This document shows positions 1 through 12,300 of a stretch of 64,000 nt of DNA, piece after piece (position 1 is the first letter of the stretch; each line of letters opens with the position of its first letter). A program made the translations under genes and the position numbers. The stretch spans positions 248,001 through 312,000 of the forward strand of contig JAJNNQ010000004.1 in assembly GCA_027886175.1 (NCBI GenBank), in the 5' to 3' direction. The notes below the pieces were generated by a model, which saw nothing but the letters and a program-made list of their open reading frames with translations, had not been told where the DNA came from and did no database searches. Source of the stretch: Phylloscopus collybita (lineage: Eukaryota; Chordata; Aves; Passeriformes; Phylloscopidae).

Positions 1-2210
1 CTACCCAGATTCAGGCTGTCAAGTGCAATCAAGAGCTGCAACTGAGTTGCTGACAACTAATTTGAATAGGCAAAGTATATCACCCAAAAGTGAAAGTAAG
101 TCACATTTGAATTCTATCCAAGCACTCATTGACACTGACCAGAACCCAGTGGGTTTCTGTCCAGAGCTAAAACAAAACATATCAGAGGCTGCAAAACACC
201 CTGGGCATAAGATTTTCCTTAGCAGTATGGTATGCTCAGTTTACATTTAATTTGTCAAACTAAATTCACTGAAAATGAAAGTAACAACAACCGAAAAATT
301 CAACAGGAGCAGTATCTCCAGGGAGTACTTCAACACTAGGGTTCTTTTTTTCTGTCACTGAGTCATTTAATTTCACATTATGCTTTATGCCTAAAAGGTA
401 GGTCCACAAATCACATTAAGCAAAGCAAGTATCTCAGTACTATTCCTAATACTTTGAAAAAGAAATCCTGAATTTTAAGAAACTGCCACCTCAAAGATAT
501 ATCACAGAACGAAATATGTTCTCCTTGTCAAAGGTGTAAAGGAAAAAGAATTTTTCTAATAGTGTACTGTGATTCTAGTGCAGAGAAACTCAAGACGCAA
601 AAAAAGAAACCCCTTCATGCCCCTTCTCAGGTCTGGCACAAGTATCTTAAGGGTTTGTGCAAGCTTGCTCAAGTTAATGGATGTTACATGGATTTCTCCA
701 TAGCAGACAATCAATTACAGCAACAGCTGTTGATCAGCGCTATTTCATCACCAACAACCATTGCTCCTAGAAAAGCAACTTCTGGTTGGGGAAAGAGATG
801 AAATGTGACGTTTACCCCTTCTTGATTACTGTAAGAACTTCATGGCACACAATCTGATTTTTTGAAACCATTTTGGGGTTAATATTTTATCATTACAATG
901 AAAGCTCTGATATACAGGTTAAAAAAAGCACGGTAAAATATACAGAAAGAAATCTGGAACACATACTCAAATTCTCATCTCCTTTTTCTGTTTCTAAATC
1001 AACTCAACTTTTTTTTTTTTTTTTAACACTTCTGTCTTTTCCCTATTGTGATCAGTCACCATGTCTTCAAGAATGCCCACAGACCACTAGACTGCACACC
1101 AAACCACCACAGAACTTCCAAAGCACTCACAACATCAGAATTACTAGCAGATTTCAAAAGAAATTTATTTTGTATGGTTATACGACAGCACAAGTAAATT
1201 GACAATTATTTTTTGGCAAAACAGTCCTAGAAAAAAGATAATTTAACTGTAATGTTTCTGAGCAAGCTACATATAACAACAGTTCCAGAGTTCTTTGTTC
1301 CTCTGTTGCACAAATGCCATATAACATTATATGGATTGCGTGATATAATTTGTAAGCTATACAACTCCGGCCTAGGTAGGGAGAAACTTCACCAGAAGTG
1401 TCCTGAACATTGAATAACTCATACTTGTTAGCAAAATCATTTTAGATGCCCAGACAGCTATATTCAGGTTCCAGCTTCTCACTCCAGCTAACAGGAGAAC
1501 CCAAATTTAAGAGAGCAGTGATGTAGCTATTGACATACAATGAAGTTTATGTATATACTAAATTTGTACAGTGAATTATCTCATTCCTTATTTGATCTGC
1601 TACTTATTTCATTAGTGGTTGTAGTCATTTGCTTGATCACTTCCTGCAATTTCATCTAAAACAGTCCTTTACACCGCATTTCAAAAAATCCCATTATCCC
1701 AGTAGAAATTTAATATTTAATTACATCTTTCAAAGATACATCTATATTTTAACACAGTAAAAAACAACTCAGAAATAGATCTATACCTTCGACAAGTTGC
1801 TACTAATCAGATCACTTAAGTAAAATACTTGACTAAATATGCCTTATGAGTGAGGAAAAAGAAACACCTAATTATTTCAGTCAAATACAGAGGAATACAC
1901 TAGTATTACACTTACAGGTACTTCCTACACACTGATTTAAGTCTAAAAGGCTGACTGTCAGCCCTAGAGGATTAAGACCCATCACCATTACCATACCTAA
2001 AGCAAGTGATTAAGGCATCACTTTCTCCCAGATTTTCTTTACTTTTCCATTTTTAACCAGTTATTGCAGTCTAGGAGGGACATATATATGCAACGGGCAT
2101 GGGAAAAGTCTGGCTAGCGTCTCACGTAAATTACTCCTCAAGTTTTTGTCTCGCAGACGTGAAATAATCACTCCGTTCATCAATCCAAGCTCAGAACAAA
2201 ACAGGAAAAC
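1..2210. other. Non-coding AT-rich sequence, probable intron
   Basis: No coding exon, RNA gene or recognisable repeat family is visible here, apart from homopolymer runs such as the T tract near 1005-1023. If the CpG island to the right is the leftward promoter of CDC42SE2, this stretch would be part of that gene's first intron. The short open frames show no domain or motif and are treated as chance. Confidence 0.4.
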
Positions 2211-2214
2211 TTAC

Positions 2215-2280
2215 AGTTAAATGCATATCCAGCTTCAGAGTTAAATGTCACAGGGCCTCGCGTTCTCCTGAGACGTTCTC
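2215..2280 (-). other. Candidate 5' UTR exon next to the CpG island
   Basis: On the minus strand an AG acceptor after CTCTTCCAT precedes this 66-bp segment, and a near-consensus GTAAGT donor starts at 2214. The acceptor has only a weak pyrimidine tract. Other minus-strand donors are GTAAAT at 2407 and GTGAGT at 3174, so the real first exon may be any of these. The segment has no convincing reading frame. It fits non-coding 5' UTR of a gene reading left, but splice-site matches of this kind also occur by chance. Confidence 0.25.
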
Positions 2281-2735
2281 CTATGGAAGAGTTACAATTC
2301 TTGTAAGCGCACAGGGTCACGCAACAGGGAGTAACTGCCTGAAAACCACGCTCACCCCAGCAGACAAGCGCCACATTTCAAATAACCGCTGTTAAGCGCT
2401 AATTTACCTCTCTAGCTGAGCACGAAAGTCACTGCTGTTGCACCCCAGCGCCCTCCTTCCCCTGCCGGGAAGGCCTTACACCCCTCCCGCGGCCCCGCGA
2501 GGCTCCGCACGGCGCTCGGGGACACGGGTGGGAGGGACGGAGGCGTCGCGGCATCCCCGCCGCGGCACCACGCCCTGTGCCGGCCACGGCCCGACCCCAG
2601 GCCCCGCTGCCGCGGCACCTGCCCTCCCGCCGCAGGCTCGCACGATGGGGCGGAGACGCACGGCATTAGAAAAGAACCAAAAAAAAAGCCCCAACCCACC
2701 CCCCAAAAGCCTCACAAAACCCCAAAAAACCAAAA

Positions 2736-2763
2736 CCCACAAAACCCAGGAAACCCAAACCCC
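2736..2763 (-). other. G-quadruplex-capable tract at the CpG island edge
   Basis: Read on the minus strand, four runs of three or more G are separated by loops of 3, 6 and 6 bases. They sit inside a longer strand-asymmetric stretch (about 2670-2770) that is nearly all A and C on the plus strand. If the island is transcribed leftward, the G-rich strand is the RNA-like strand. Confidence 0.5.
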
Positions 2764-3413
2764 TCTTCTTTTTTGTTTTTGTTTTTAATCGCCCACCACA
2801 AAATTTGTTACTCGCTCCTCTTTGTCCAAGCGTCAAACGCGATTACGGCTGAGCATCACCCGCCGCGCCCGCGGCACTGCCCGCTCCCGAGGCGGCGCGG
2901 CCGGAGTCTCCCCCGCATCGCCCCGCCCAGCACCGGCCCCGCCGCCCCCGGGCACCTCGCTCGGCCCTCGCTCGCCGCTGCCCGGCGTGGGGTTGGCGGT
3001 GCGGGAAACACCGGCGGTCCCAGGCGGCGGCGCAACAGAGCACCCTCACCCCGGTCCCCCCGCCATCGCTCCCAGCGGGCCCCCGGGAGAGGCAGTGGCC
3101 GCAGCCCAGCCCACCGCAGGTACAGGGAAGGGCGGCGAGAGCGGGGATCCGCGCAGCACTGCCCCGCCACTCACCGCTGCCCACGGCGGCGCCCGCTCCT
3201 TTGTGTGCCCGCCGCGCCCCGGCACCTCCGTCTCCCGCTGCCGGGCGCCCCGCGCCCCCTCCCCGCCGCGCCTGGGGCGGAGGAGAACGCAGCCGAGATC
3301 CGCGGAGGAGGCCGCTACCGCCCGCCGGTCACATGCAGCGGTCAGGCGCGGCGCAGGCTCCCGGCGGCTCCCCAGGAGCTCGGCCGGCAGCGTCCGAGGC
3401 GAGCTCGGGGGTG

Positions 3414-3424
3414 AAGATGGCGAC
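3414..3424 (+). promoter_or_regulatory. YY1-type motif in the CpG island
   Basis: AAGATGGCGAC closely matches the YY1 core AAnATGGCGGC, which is common within the first tens of bases around the start sites of housekeeping genes. It places a likely transcription start near 3400-3500. The motif works in either orientation, so it does not settle which strand is transcribed. Confidence 0.4.
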
Positions 3425-4560
3425 CTCGGCGGCGCGGGGAGGGAATCCCCAGGCCGGCCCGCTCCGCTCCGCGCTGCCGGCTGGGCTGGGCGCGCCGGGG
3501 AGGGGAGGGGACAAAGAGCGGCTGCCGCTGCCCGTCAGCGCTATCGCTGTGCCGCCCGCTCCTCCTGCGCCGCCTCCGCTCCGTCCAACCTCCGCCAGCG
3601 CCGCAGCGCTCCCTGCACGGCCCGCTCCCCTCCCAGCGCCCGGGACTCGCTGCCCACCGCTGGGACCCCAGCGCTGACTGCTCCCTAGCCAAATTGTGCT
3701 GGCATCGCCACGGCCTTAAGGAGTAGCGGAAAGCAGGTCGCGAAAGCTGGTGTGCTTGTGGTCGGACAAGCAAATGATAAGGGGATTTGTCTTCTTGACC
3801 CCCAGCTGCTGATAGCAGCAAGCCCACTCTACTTGTTGGTAAAATTTCCGCATCCACGTCCCCCGTTCCCCCAGCAGTCACTTCAGTTGCTGAGAGAGAA
3901 GTGGTGAGTCATCGTGGGTGCTGCACACCTGTGGCGTGATTCAAAATAAGTACGGTGCTACTAGGACTCTGGGAGAGCTGTGTCTGCTCCATTCTGACAG
4001 ATCATACATTGTATTTGGAAGTCAGAAATAAGGGGAAAATGCTGAAGGTGGCAAGCATGACTCAAATATGAAACACGATGAACATGTAATATCAGGTATT
4101 CCTTGCTGGGTGCAGAAGTATGGCTGGAAGCTATACCCAGTGACACCATGTTGCTGTCAAGCCATGGTTCTTTACAGAGAGGCTTAGGTTGCCATCTCTC
4201 CTCTGCATGATTTTTCCTGGTTTTGCACATCATCCGTGGTTCCGTGGCATGAGTTAAAGTGAAAAAATGTCGCAATGTACTTCTTTTTTTGTTTTGATTG
4301 TCAACATGTTTCTGATTAATTGTTTCTCCAGACTGTGTTTTTACAATTTAGGATATTTTTCTAAAAAGGCTTTGTGCCCTCTAATATACTTACGTGTAAT
4401 TTCCTTCAGAAGGACATAGCATGAGAAGCGCCTCCATCAGGAATGTTCTGACACTGCCCTGGCTCTTCTCTTCAAGAGCCAGTCACTGAAAACCAGTTTC
4501 ACCTCAGCCTTGCAGATGATGTTTCTGCTGCGTGTGTCTAGATGAACACCCTTATTTAGA

Positions 4561-5325
4561 ACCCTAGAATTATCAAGGTTGTGAGATCTCTAAGATTTCC
4601 AAGTGCAACCATCAACCCAGCACTACCACTATGACTCCTAAACTACTAACCCACATCATCCAGCACCAAATCCACCTCTTAATCAGTGACCTTCAGAGAT
4701 GATGACTCCACCACCTCCCAGGGCAATCTGTTCCAATGCCTGACATGACCTACCTAACAGTGAAAAATTTTCTAATAACTAATCTGATTCTCCTGTCTCA
4801 GCTGAAGGCCATTTCCTCTGCTCCTATCACTGCAGGCACAGTACAAGTGACCAACCTCTACCTCACTGCAACCTCTTTCCAGGGACTTGTAGAGTGTAAT
4901 GAGGTCTCCCCTGGGCCTCCTCTTCTTGTGACTAAACAAACCCAGTTACCTCAGCAACTCCTTATAAGACGTGTTTTTTTAGTCCTTTAATAAGCCTTGT
5001 TGCCCTTTTTTCCAGCACTTTAATGTCCTTTTTTAAGTGAGTGGGTCCAGAGCCAGACTTGAGGTCAGCCTCAGCAGTGCCAAGTACAGGAGGATGATCA
5101 CTCCTCCTGTCCTGCTGGCCACACTGTTCCTGGTTCAGCCCAAGATGCCATTGGCCTTCTGGGCCACCTGGGCACACGCTGGCTCACACTGAGCCGGCTC
5201 TCAACGAGCACCCGCAAGTCCCTTTTTGCTGAGCAGCTCTCAAACCACTCCTCCCCCAGCCTGTAGTGCTGCATGGGTTTGCTGAGACCCAAGTGCAGGA
5301 TATGGCACTTGGCCTTATTTTATAC
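4561..5325 (-). mobile_element. CR1 LINE, 3' fragment
   Basis: The minus strand carries the CR1 3' region: the short tail near 4561, the untranslated end, then decayed ORF2 C-terminal sequence. The frame at 5098-5292 still reads like CR1 ORF2 (for example HYRLGEEWFES). The copy is 5'-truncated, as is usual for CR1. It is close to the copy at 32,683-33,150, with the same phrase-by-phrase order, so both belong to one subfamily. Frames are broken and nothing is expressed as an intact protein. Confidence 0.85.
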
Positions 5326-7144
5326 CTGCAAAGAACAGCTGCAATTGTTATTCCCATTGTGCTGAAAATCATTACTCTTCATGGATTTTACTTCACAAGA
5401 ATCCTGTTGCATAGAGAAACTACTATTATACCTGCTTTCAAGATGAGAAATAGAAGCATAAAGAGACAGTATACCTTGCCTCAGGTCATATATATATATA
5501 GTATATGGCAAAACCAGAAACTTAATCAATAATTTTGGTGCAGATCCAGTTAGTTTAAAACCACAAGTTCATTTTCTTTGTCAAGCTCTGTTTCTCAGGA
5601 CTCAACTCATGAAAAACTATTGTGAGAAATAGCAAAGCAGTGTTGAAAAAGACATGCTAAAAGACATTTTGTTGAATTGGCGCAGAAAATAGTAGGTACT
5701 TACATGGAAATGTTGAGAGTAAGCATATTTACACATAAAACATCAGCAGAAATATCTGGTTTTATAAGCATATGAACCAATAAGGGGAACACCATGCAAT
5801 GTTTCAATATTGTACATTTAAGGTTTGTGATGTAAGAACTTCCAGTTTTTATTGGTTACATTTCATACAGGAGCAGGTGAATTGCAGAAACATCATAAAA
5901 ATCTTTGGCCAAAACTGCTAGCCCAGTAATGGTAGGTATCCTGAAGGACTGTCCACATTATTAGTACCATTATATTCTAAAGAGTTGTGACATTTTCATC
6001 AACTACTCTGATAACACACAGTTTCAACTGTTCTCCAAGCAATTCCTCTCAGGGAACAAATTTATGTCAAGTGCATCCACAGTCATCTGTTTCAGATGTT
6101 TCTGGTACCATTTCAGAGTTTCAGGCCTCTCCGCTGTCATGTGTCTCAACAGACAGTGGTGTGCCCAAAGTGACACTGTGTAGCCAGCAGCATGAACCTG
6201 TAAGAAGCCAACCTCTTCAAACCAGGTCTAGCAGCAGAAGATTCATCTGCACTGTGAAAGCATATGCCAAATGCTTGTCAGAGGACAGTCACGTGCCAGG
6301 CTTCTTCTGGCAGCAATGGTACATATTCCGCTGCCATCGCTACTAAGTAAAGTACTAATCGTTGTGTGTGAGAACAAACGGTATTGAGCCAGCTGTGCTT
6401 GCAAGTGAACTCAAGCCTTCAGAAGATCGAACTGTGTTGGACAAACATGCTCTGACCAACAGTTTTTCTGATTTATTATGGCTAGTTTCTCAAAAGTGCA
6501 GTTGTGGTGCCTTTACCACTTTGCAAGTATCTCTCTCGTGTCCTTCTGATTAAATACTGACAATTTCTTTCTTCAGTGACAGTCTTGCCCGTATTACTAC
6601 TTTTACTAATTACTTCTCCCATATCCAAAGATAGGTAAGAGCTTTATCTTCCAGAAACCTCTTCCTCTCCTGCTGTCCTCAAGGCCTCATGCCAAAACCT
6701 GAAAAAAATGGTCAGGCAGAACATTTATACGAACCTTTCATAGTAAATGACATTTTTCCCACTCTGTAGTCCAGAATGTTTGCTAGTTAACGTACCAAAC
6801 AAAACAGATAGAAAAATCTGTCATTACTGGGATTGATGGTGTCTGTAAAAAAAGAGAAAGGATTGATTTTAAAAGGGAAAAATTAGCTTATAATTACAAG
6901 TTTAAAAATATGTTGTCTGCTTTTTCTAATGAGCAATAAAATGCACATGCTAACTATGCATAGTAGTAGTGTGTGAATATAACACTCATGAACACAACAG
7001 GATTACTTCATTTCTGGTGTAGCCATATGCATGTCAGTAAAGGTATGTACTAGCAATTAAAAGTGGTGAAGTGCAATTCACCGAGTTGCATTAGCTGACA
7101 ATACCTGCATTTCTCACCTGTGGCAAGTTTCTACCTCATACCTT

Positions 7145-7366
7145 CATAAGGAATCTTTTCAGGGAAAGGGTTGTTAAACATTGGAATGTACTGCTCATGG
7201 AGGTAGTATGGTTACCATGCCTGGAGATGTTCAGGAAACCACTGGGAGTGGCACTCAGTGCAGTGGTCTAGTTGACAAGGTGGTGATCAATGAAAGGTTG
7301 GACTCAATGATGTTGGAGATCTTTTCCAAACCAAGTGATTGGTGATTCTGTGATTCATGATGGCAG
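7145..7366 (+). mobile_element. CR1 LINE, short 3' end
   Basis: The sequence follows the CR1 3' end in the plus direction: the segment in which a central imbalance of mutations has altered the GG-rich ORF2 end, then TTGGACTCAATGATGTTGGAGATCTTTTCC-like text and a tail of GTGATTCTGTGATTC near 7345-7362. It is diverged and heavily 5'-truncated. Confidence 0.75.
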
Positions 7367-9308
7367 CCTAGGCAAACTTATATTATTTATTTTGCGGTGG
7401 CCAGAGGCAAGGAACCAGAAATACGGCCAGCAGAAGCCACCAGAAATGTGGCTCAGCTAACAAGAGGCAATGTGTTACGCTCCGATTGCTCAGTCAGTTC
7501 CAAGGGTCTGTTCGAGGCCAATGTAGAAGGAGACTCCAGTCACAGCTGCCAATTTTAAGGGGAGCTCAGCCCAGTGAATGGGCTTCATTTATAAATGAAG
7601 ACATTTTCTTTTGTTGCACTTGCTGCAAAGCAGTCATCTATGACCCACAGCTTGATGTATCTAAGTTTTTAAAAATCTGATCCCTGAGTGATTGTACATC
7701 TCAATTGTTTTAATTTGTCTTTTGCATTCCATTTTGATATTTTTGTAATTCACTCTTTACACTGGCCTCAGTGAGTGGCTTGTGTCTGAGACAGAAGATG
7801 GGAAATTCTAGGCCTTTTTCAGGGTTTTGGCAGCTGAGAAAATATGTATCTCTTCAGCTGGACATAGGACTTGAGTACAGTTAATTGACTTTCATGTATT
7901 AAAGTATTTACAGTTTTCCTGCTCCCAAACCCAGGAACAATTTGGTTCAAGGCATATTCACTCCACTCCTTCATCTCTTCTGAGATGAGGAGTTGGATTA
8001 AGTCTTTGAGCATCACAAAGGCAGTAAGCCAGTTATCTCTTAGGTGCACTCTCTTTATTAGGACAGCCTTGGCTGTTGTAGATGTTGGCTTCTTTCCAGT
8101 AACACAGAGCTTCAAACCCACTTACACTGCTCATTTAAAAAAGTCATCTAAGTTTCTGCAGTTTGGCAAAACCATAGGAAAAAAGACAAGTGAGGAGGCT
8201 TTATCAAGTACACAACAATTACATTTGAAGAAGGGTATTAAGAAAGGCTTTGAGTATTTAGCCATTCACTGTAGATCTTGCAAGCAATGTGCAGTTGATG
8301 AAGGACACCTTACTTGCACCTTCACTGCACATTTACCATCATTGAGCTGTTGAACTCAGAGAAAAGCCTAGATGATAAGATACTGTATGAGAAGAACTGG
8401 CAAAACTGGACAATAGCTAATTTTTACTGTGTGGAATGAGAAAGGAGACTCGGTCGTACTAAGGAAAACTACTAAAAGCACATAGACTTGTTTCAAGCAC
8501 TATAAAAATTTACAAGTACTTGCAGAGAGTGATCAGTAGTCATGGTGATACTAAAATTAGCAATTCTGCTCTATATGTGGCAATGTACATCAAATACTAG
8601 CTATGCAGTTGGCTTATGCTAAGAATTCTGACAATCTCTTGTTTAACCTCTGTTTAAATGTGCTGTGAAGTCCTAACAAACTCTTAATCTATATGTTACC
8701 CATGTGGAAACTGATGTGCCATGTGTGCTCCCTTAAGGCTTTATAGGTAGTATATGTCTTTTTCTGAATTAGATCCAGAGACCTGAAACACAAGCTGAGG
8801 TGCTCTTTCACCAAGTAATGTAAGGCACATCTACCACTCAGCAAAAAATTGTGGGGAGAATGGAAAAGAATGTGTGTCCTCTTGACTCAGTAACTTCTCA
8901 TTCAACATGTAAAGACCTGAATTTGGCAAAGTGGCTCAGAGCTTTTCTGCATGATAAAACGAAGATCCTTAAACAAAAGAAACTCACCAAATGGAAATCC
9001 AATGGGATTTTCTCTAGATAATAGTACTGTTTCTATCAGAAAGGAACTTTGCTAAGTAGCTGCAGTGATATAGTTGCTTCATTGTGAGCCTGGAATTAAG
9101 TATCTCCATACCTTCATTCATTGTCCTTTTTTTCTGACAGAAATGAAACTTCATAAACATTAGCCATTTTTACACTTGCAAGAACCCTGATGGTAATTAG
9201 GTTTCTAATGTATTTTCTGTAACTTCCTTTTGTTTTTATTCTGGCTTTGGAAGTTTTTAATTATTTAGCATGCATCTTTGTTTCCTCTCTCACCCTCTGG
9301 CTGTCTGG

Positions 9309-9370
9309 TCTGTTTAGGTTGCATATTTCTGTGATTTCTCTGATGTCTGTTTAGATTGCATATTTCTATG
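9309..9370. repeat. Imperfect 37-bp-spaced duplication
   Basis: A 25-base segment beginning TCTGTTTAGGTTGCATATTT at 9309-9333 recurs at 9346-9370 with two differences, both G to A. The offset of 37 bp suggests an old local tandem duplication. Confidence 0.7.
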
Positions 9371-12300
9371 TTTGCACATTGCAACCCGAAATTTCTTTGG
9401 CTTCTTTACTTGCTATTGTGATACAAGTGATAAGTGACTCCATACTTATAAAATCATTATTATTACTGAAGCTCTAGGGATTTTGCTTTCCTGTTTATGA
9501 AAATATAGTTTTGCTGGGTTAATCAGAGATTGGGGGCATTCCATCAGGCACAGTAAAAGGCAGGATTTGCGTTTTACAGGCTTTGCAGCATGCTACTATG
9601 AAAACAGGTAGGATGGTCTGGGAATGGGAGGAAACACTCTGAAATCCTTTGTGACATCTAATTTTTCTTGCTGTTTCTGTTAATATTCCTAGGGCCTTGC
9701 TAATGGCATAGAGTTTTACAGACTTATCTCATTAGTGCTGCTAGCTAGGTTGAAGTATTTTACAAGGAAACTTTTATTTGTCTGGGGAGAAGTTCTCTGA
9801 CTTTTTAGCATCCAGCCAGCGCTTTTTTGAAAGCTGACATTGGTTTAGTTCCTTCCTGCTACATTTTTTTTCCTTGTTTAATTGCCATTTCCACTAAAGA
9901 TTTATATTCATTTGGGTTTGTTTTTTTTTTCAGTGCAACTGCATCAGCCCTGTTCTGAATGGCAAACCAGGTGTACTCACATTCTAACCACAATTAAGCT
10001 ACCTGTCCCTGCAATAAACCAACTCAGTGTAACTGAGGATTAATGACAAGGTAAGGTAAACCTTCATCTAATAGCAATATAAACCTCCCTTGCTTTTTTT
10101 TTTCCTTCAAGCTTTCCTTCAAACCCATTTTGCCCCATGACCAAAATGAAAGGAACATTAAAAGAAAACCAGCAATCCCTGTACATTCAGAATTATTCTA
10201 TTTCTGATTTCTAAAAAATAAAATAGGTGGTGTATCCAGTGTCAGGAGTATTTGTGCTTGTAAGGTGAATTCTGTCATGTCCATTAAGTGTTCCCTGGTT
10301 GTTAAATGCAAGGAAGTACCTTAGTCTGATCCTGACCTTAAACTTAGTGGAAGACATAGCACTGTCTTCAGTGAGACCAGTTTTTTTCTCCTTGTTAAAA
10401 ATTCAGGTCTTAACAGAAGGCTATGTGTTTTGGGGTATTTTGTATAAAATACAGTGTATCTTTTAATTTGATTTTGTTTTTCTTCTCCTACACTCTTTAT
10501 TGTAGCTAGTTAAATTTAATTGTTTAATATTAGGCAAGTGAATAGAATCTTACTCAGCTAAGTAACCTAACATGATGGGTTAACTCTAAAAGCTTCTTGC
10601 AGTAGCATATGCTGTGCAATCAATGACTCCATTAAGATGCCTTCCTGGTTTATGTAACTAGCAGTAAGTTGCATCATCTCTTACACTGTTGGTATTTTTG
10701 ATCTCTTGACAACCTGCTAGATTAATTTGAAATTGTTTTCAGTCCTAGGCCACCACAGATTGCCAATATTTATTTTGAACAGGATATTCATATTCATGAG
10801 AAGAAAACAACTGCCTTCAGCATCTGAACAGTGACTGTTAGCCTGAAGCATATGCTTTGAACTTGCAGCTGGGATGTCAGACTGTGATGAGTACAGGTGT
10901 TTATTTCACGTCCACAGTACTGGTCAAAAGAGGTGGAGCTCATAGCAGAACTAGCTGATGTGCTTGGAAAACCATACTGAGTTTTTCCTATAACAAGAAT
11001 CCCACTAGCTGCTAGCAGATTTGCGAGTCTTCTGGAACACTCTCAGGTCAAGCCAGAATATATAAGAAATCACCTCAAAAATTAAATTCAGCTGCTAATC
11101 ACACCCCAGAAAATGTGTGTGTGAGGTTACAGAAGTTTTTTATCGTCTTGCCATCAGCCTCACTGATTCATTCTTGGAGAAGGTGCAGTTTTGCACGTCC
11201 AGCTGCACTGCCAGACAGACAGAATTTGCCACAACAGGGCATGGATGTCTGCATAGGCCTGCGCCCAACCACCTGCCTTTTCATTCCTGAACCAAACAAG
11301 CCCACTGATAGCAAATAACATTGACAATGGTGTAGGAGTATATTTTCCTGAAGCTGAAATGGATGTTAGTATTCATTCTGAATGCTAATCTCAGATTTGC
11401 AAAGGGAAGAGATATTTCAGTCTGTGCCAAAACTACAAAAGAAGATGAAAGTATGCATATATGTTGAAATATTACTAGGATGGACTATCAATAAGAGAAC
11501 AGTATCAGGTTCCATGAATTCTGTAACCCATGTATTCTAGTATCTTAGACTTTCTATCCTGTGATTGATTCCTTGGTGTGTGATAAAAAGTCAGATGAAT
11601 GAAGTACTTAGTGTAGAGGAGTCCTTCAGGAAGTCCCTACCTTGTAATTTCTCCATAGTCTAATAAAGGGAAAAAAGATTCTATTGGTTTCTATCTCCTG
11701 GACAGTATTTCTCTTGGGCTACTTCTTTAGCTCAAAATCATAGAGTCTACAAATCTGTCACTTTACCTTTTATGATAAACACACAGATAGGTACAGCATG
11801 TACAATTTGAACTTGGGTAAGAAGAACCTAACTTAGGCAGACACCAGAAAAGAGAAAAAAAAAAAATCTAGCACAAAACTGAGAAAGAGACCCAAGAGAA
11901 TAAGAGCAAAATAGCTGTAGAGAAATCTCTTATTTTCAGATTTATGCGTTTGGGAGAATTGGCCTAAAAAATGGGTCTACCCAATTACCCAACCGACATG
12001 ATGAAAATCACACTTACCACAGGCAGCTAGAATACATTTTTTTCCACCTTCATGCCTTTAGCAATATATATAGTGGCAATGAAATCTGCCATCTAATCAC
12101 ACTGTAATTCAAATATTCTGTTAAAGTCTATTTCCTCTGTGTGTTGAGTGACTGCCTTTTCTCCCCTATGGTACAAAGTTGAGAAGACATAATTTAATCA
12201 ATGATTTTCTTTCCCTTTACTATATAGTTAATTTATTTTCTTTTGTCAGTAAACCATGCAAAACATGGGAAGCTTTCCTCAGATATAACTGCTGAGCTCT

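Larger units (their letters stand above)
2430..3720 (-). promoter_or_regulatory. CDC42SE2: CpG island promoter, probable CDC42SE2 5' end
   Basis: A sharply bounded block of GC-rich, CpG-dense DNA with many GC boxes sits in otherwise AT-rich sequence, as is typical of a vertebrate promoter and first exon. In mammals the order is HINT1, LYRM7, CDC42SE2, with the last two in the same direction. Here LYRM7 reads left, so the next promoter to the left should read left, and the roughly 33 kb gap fits. A strong minus-strand donor (GTGAGT starting at 3174) could end the first non-coding exon. No CDC42SE2 coding sequence is in the window, so the name is inference from gene order. Long open frames inside the island on both strands encode low-complexity Pro/Ala/Arg/Gly and are a by-product of base composition. 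Confidence 0.6.

Noticed and set aside
2822..3688. 288-codon open frame in the CpG island, plus others on both strands
   Set aside because: The product is low-complexity Pro/Ala/Arg/Gly, and several frames on both strands are open at once, as expected where stop codons are rare in GC-rich DNA.
5987..6346. 119-codon plus-strand frame rich in Ser and Cys
   Set aside because: Single isolated frame without homology or splice-site support.
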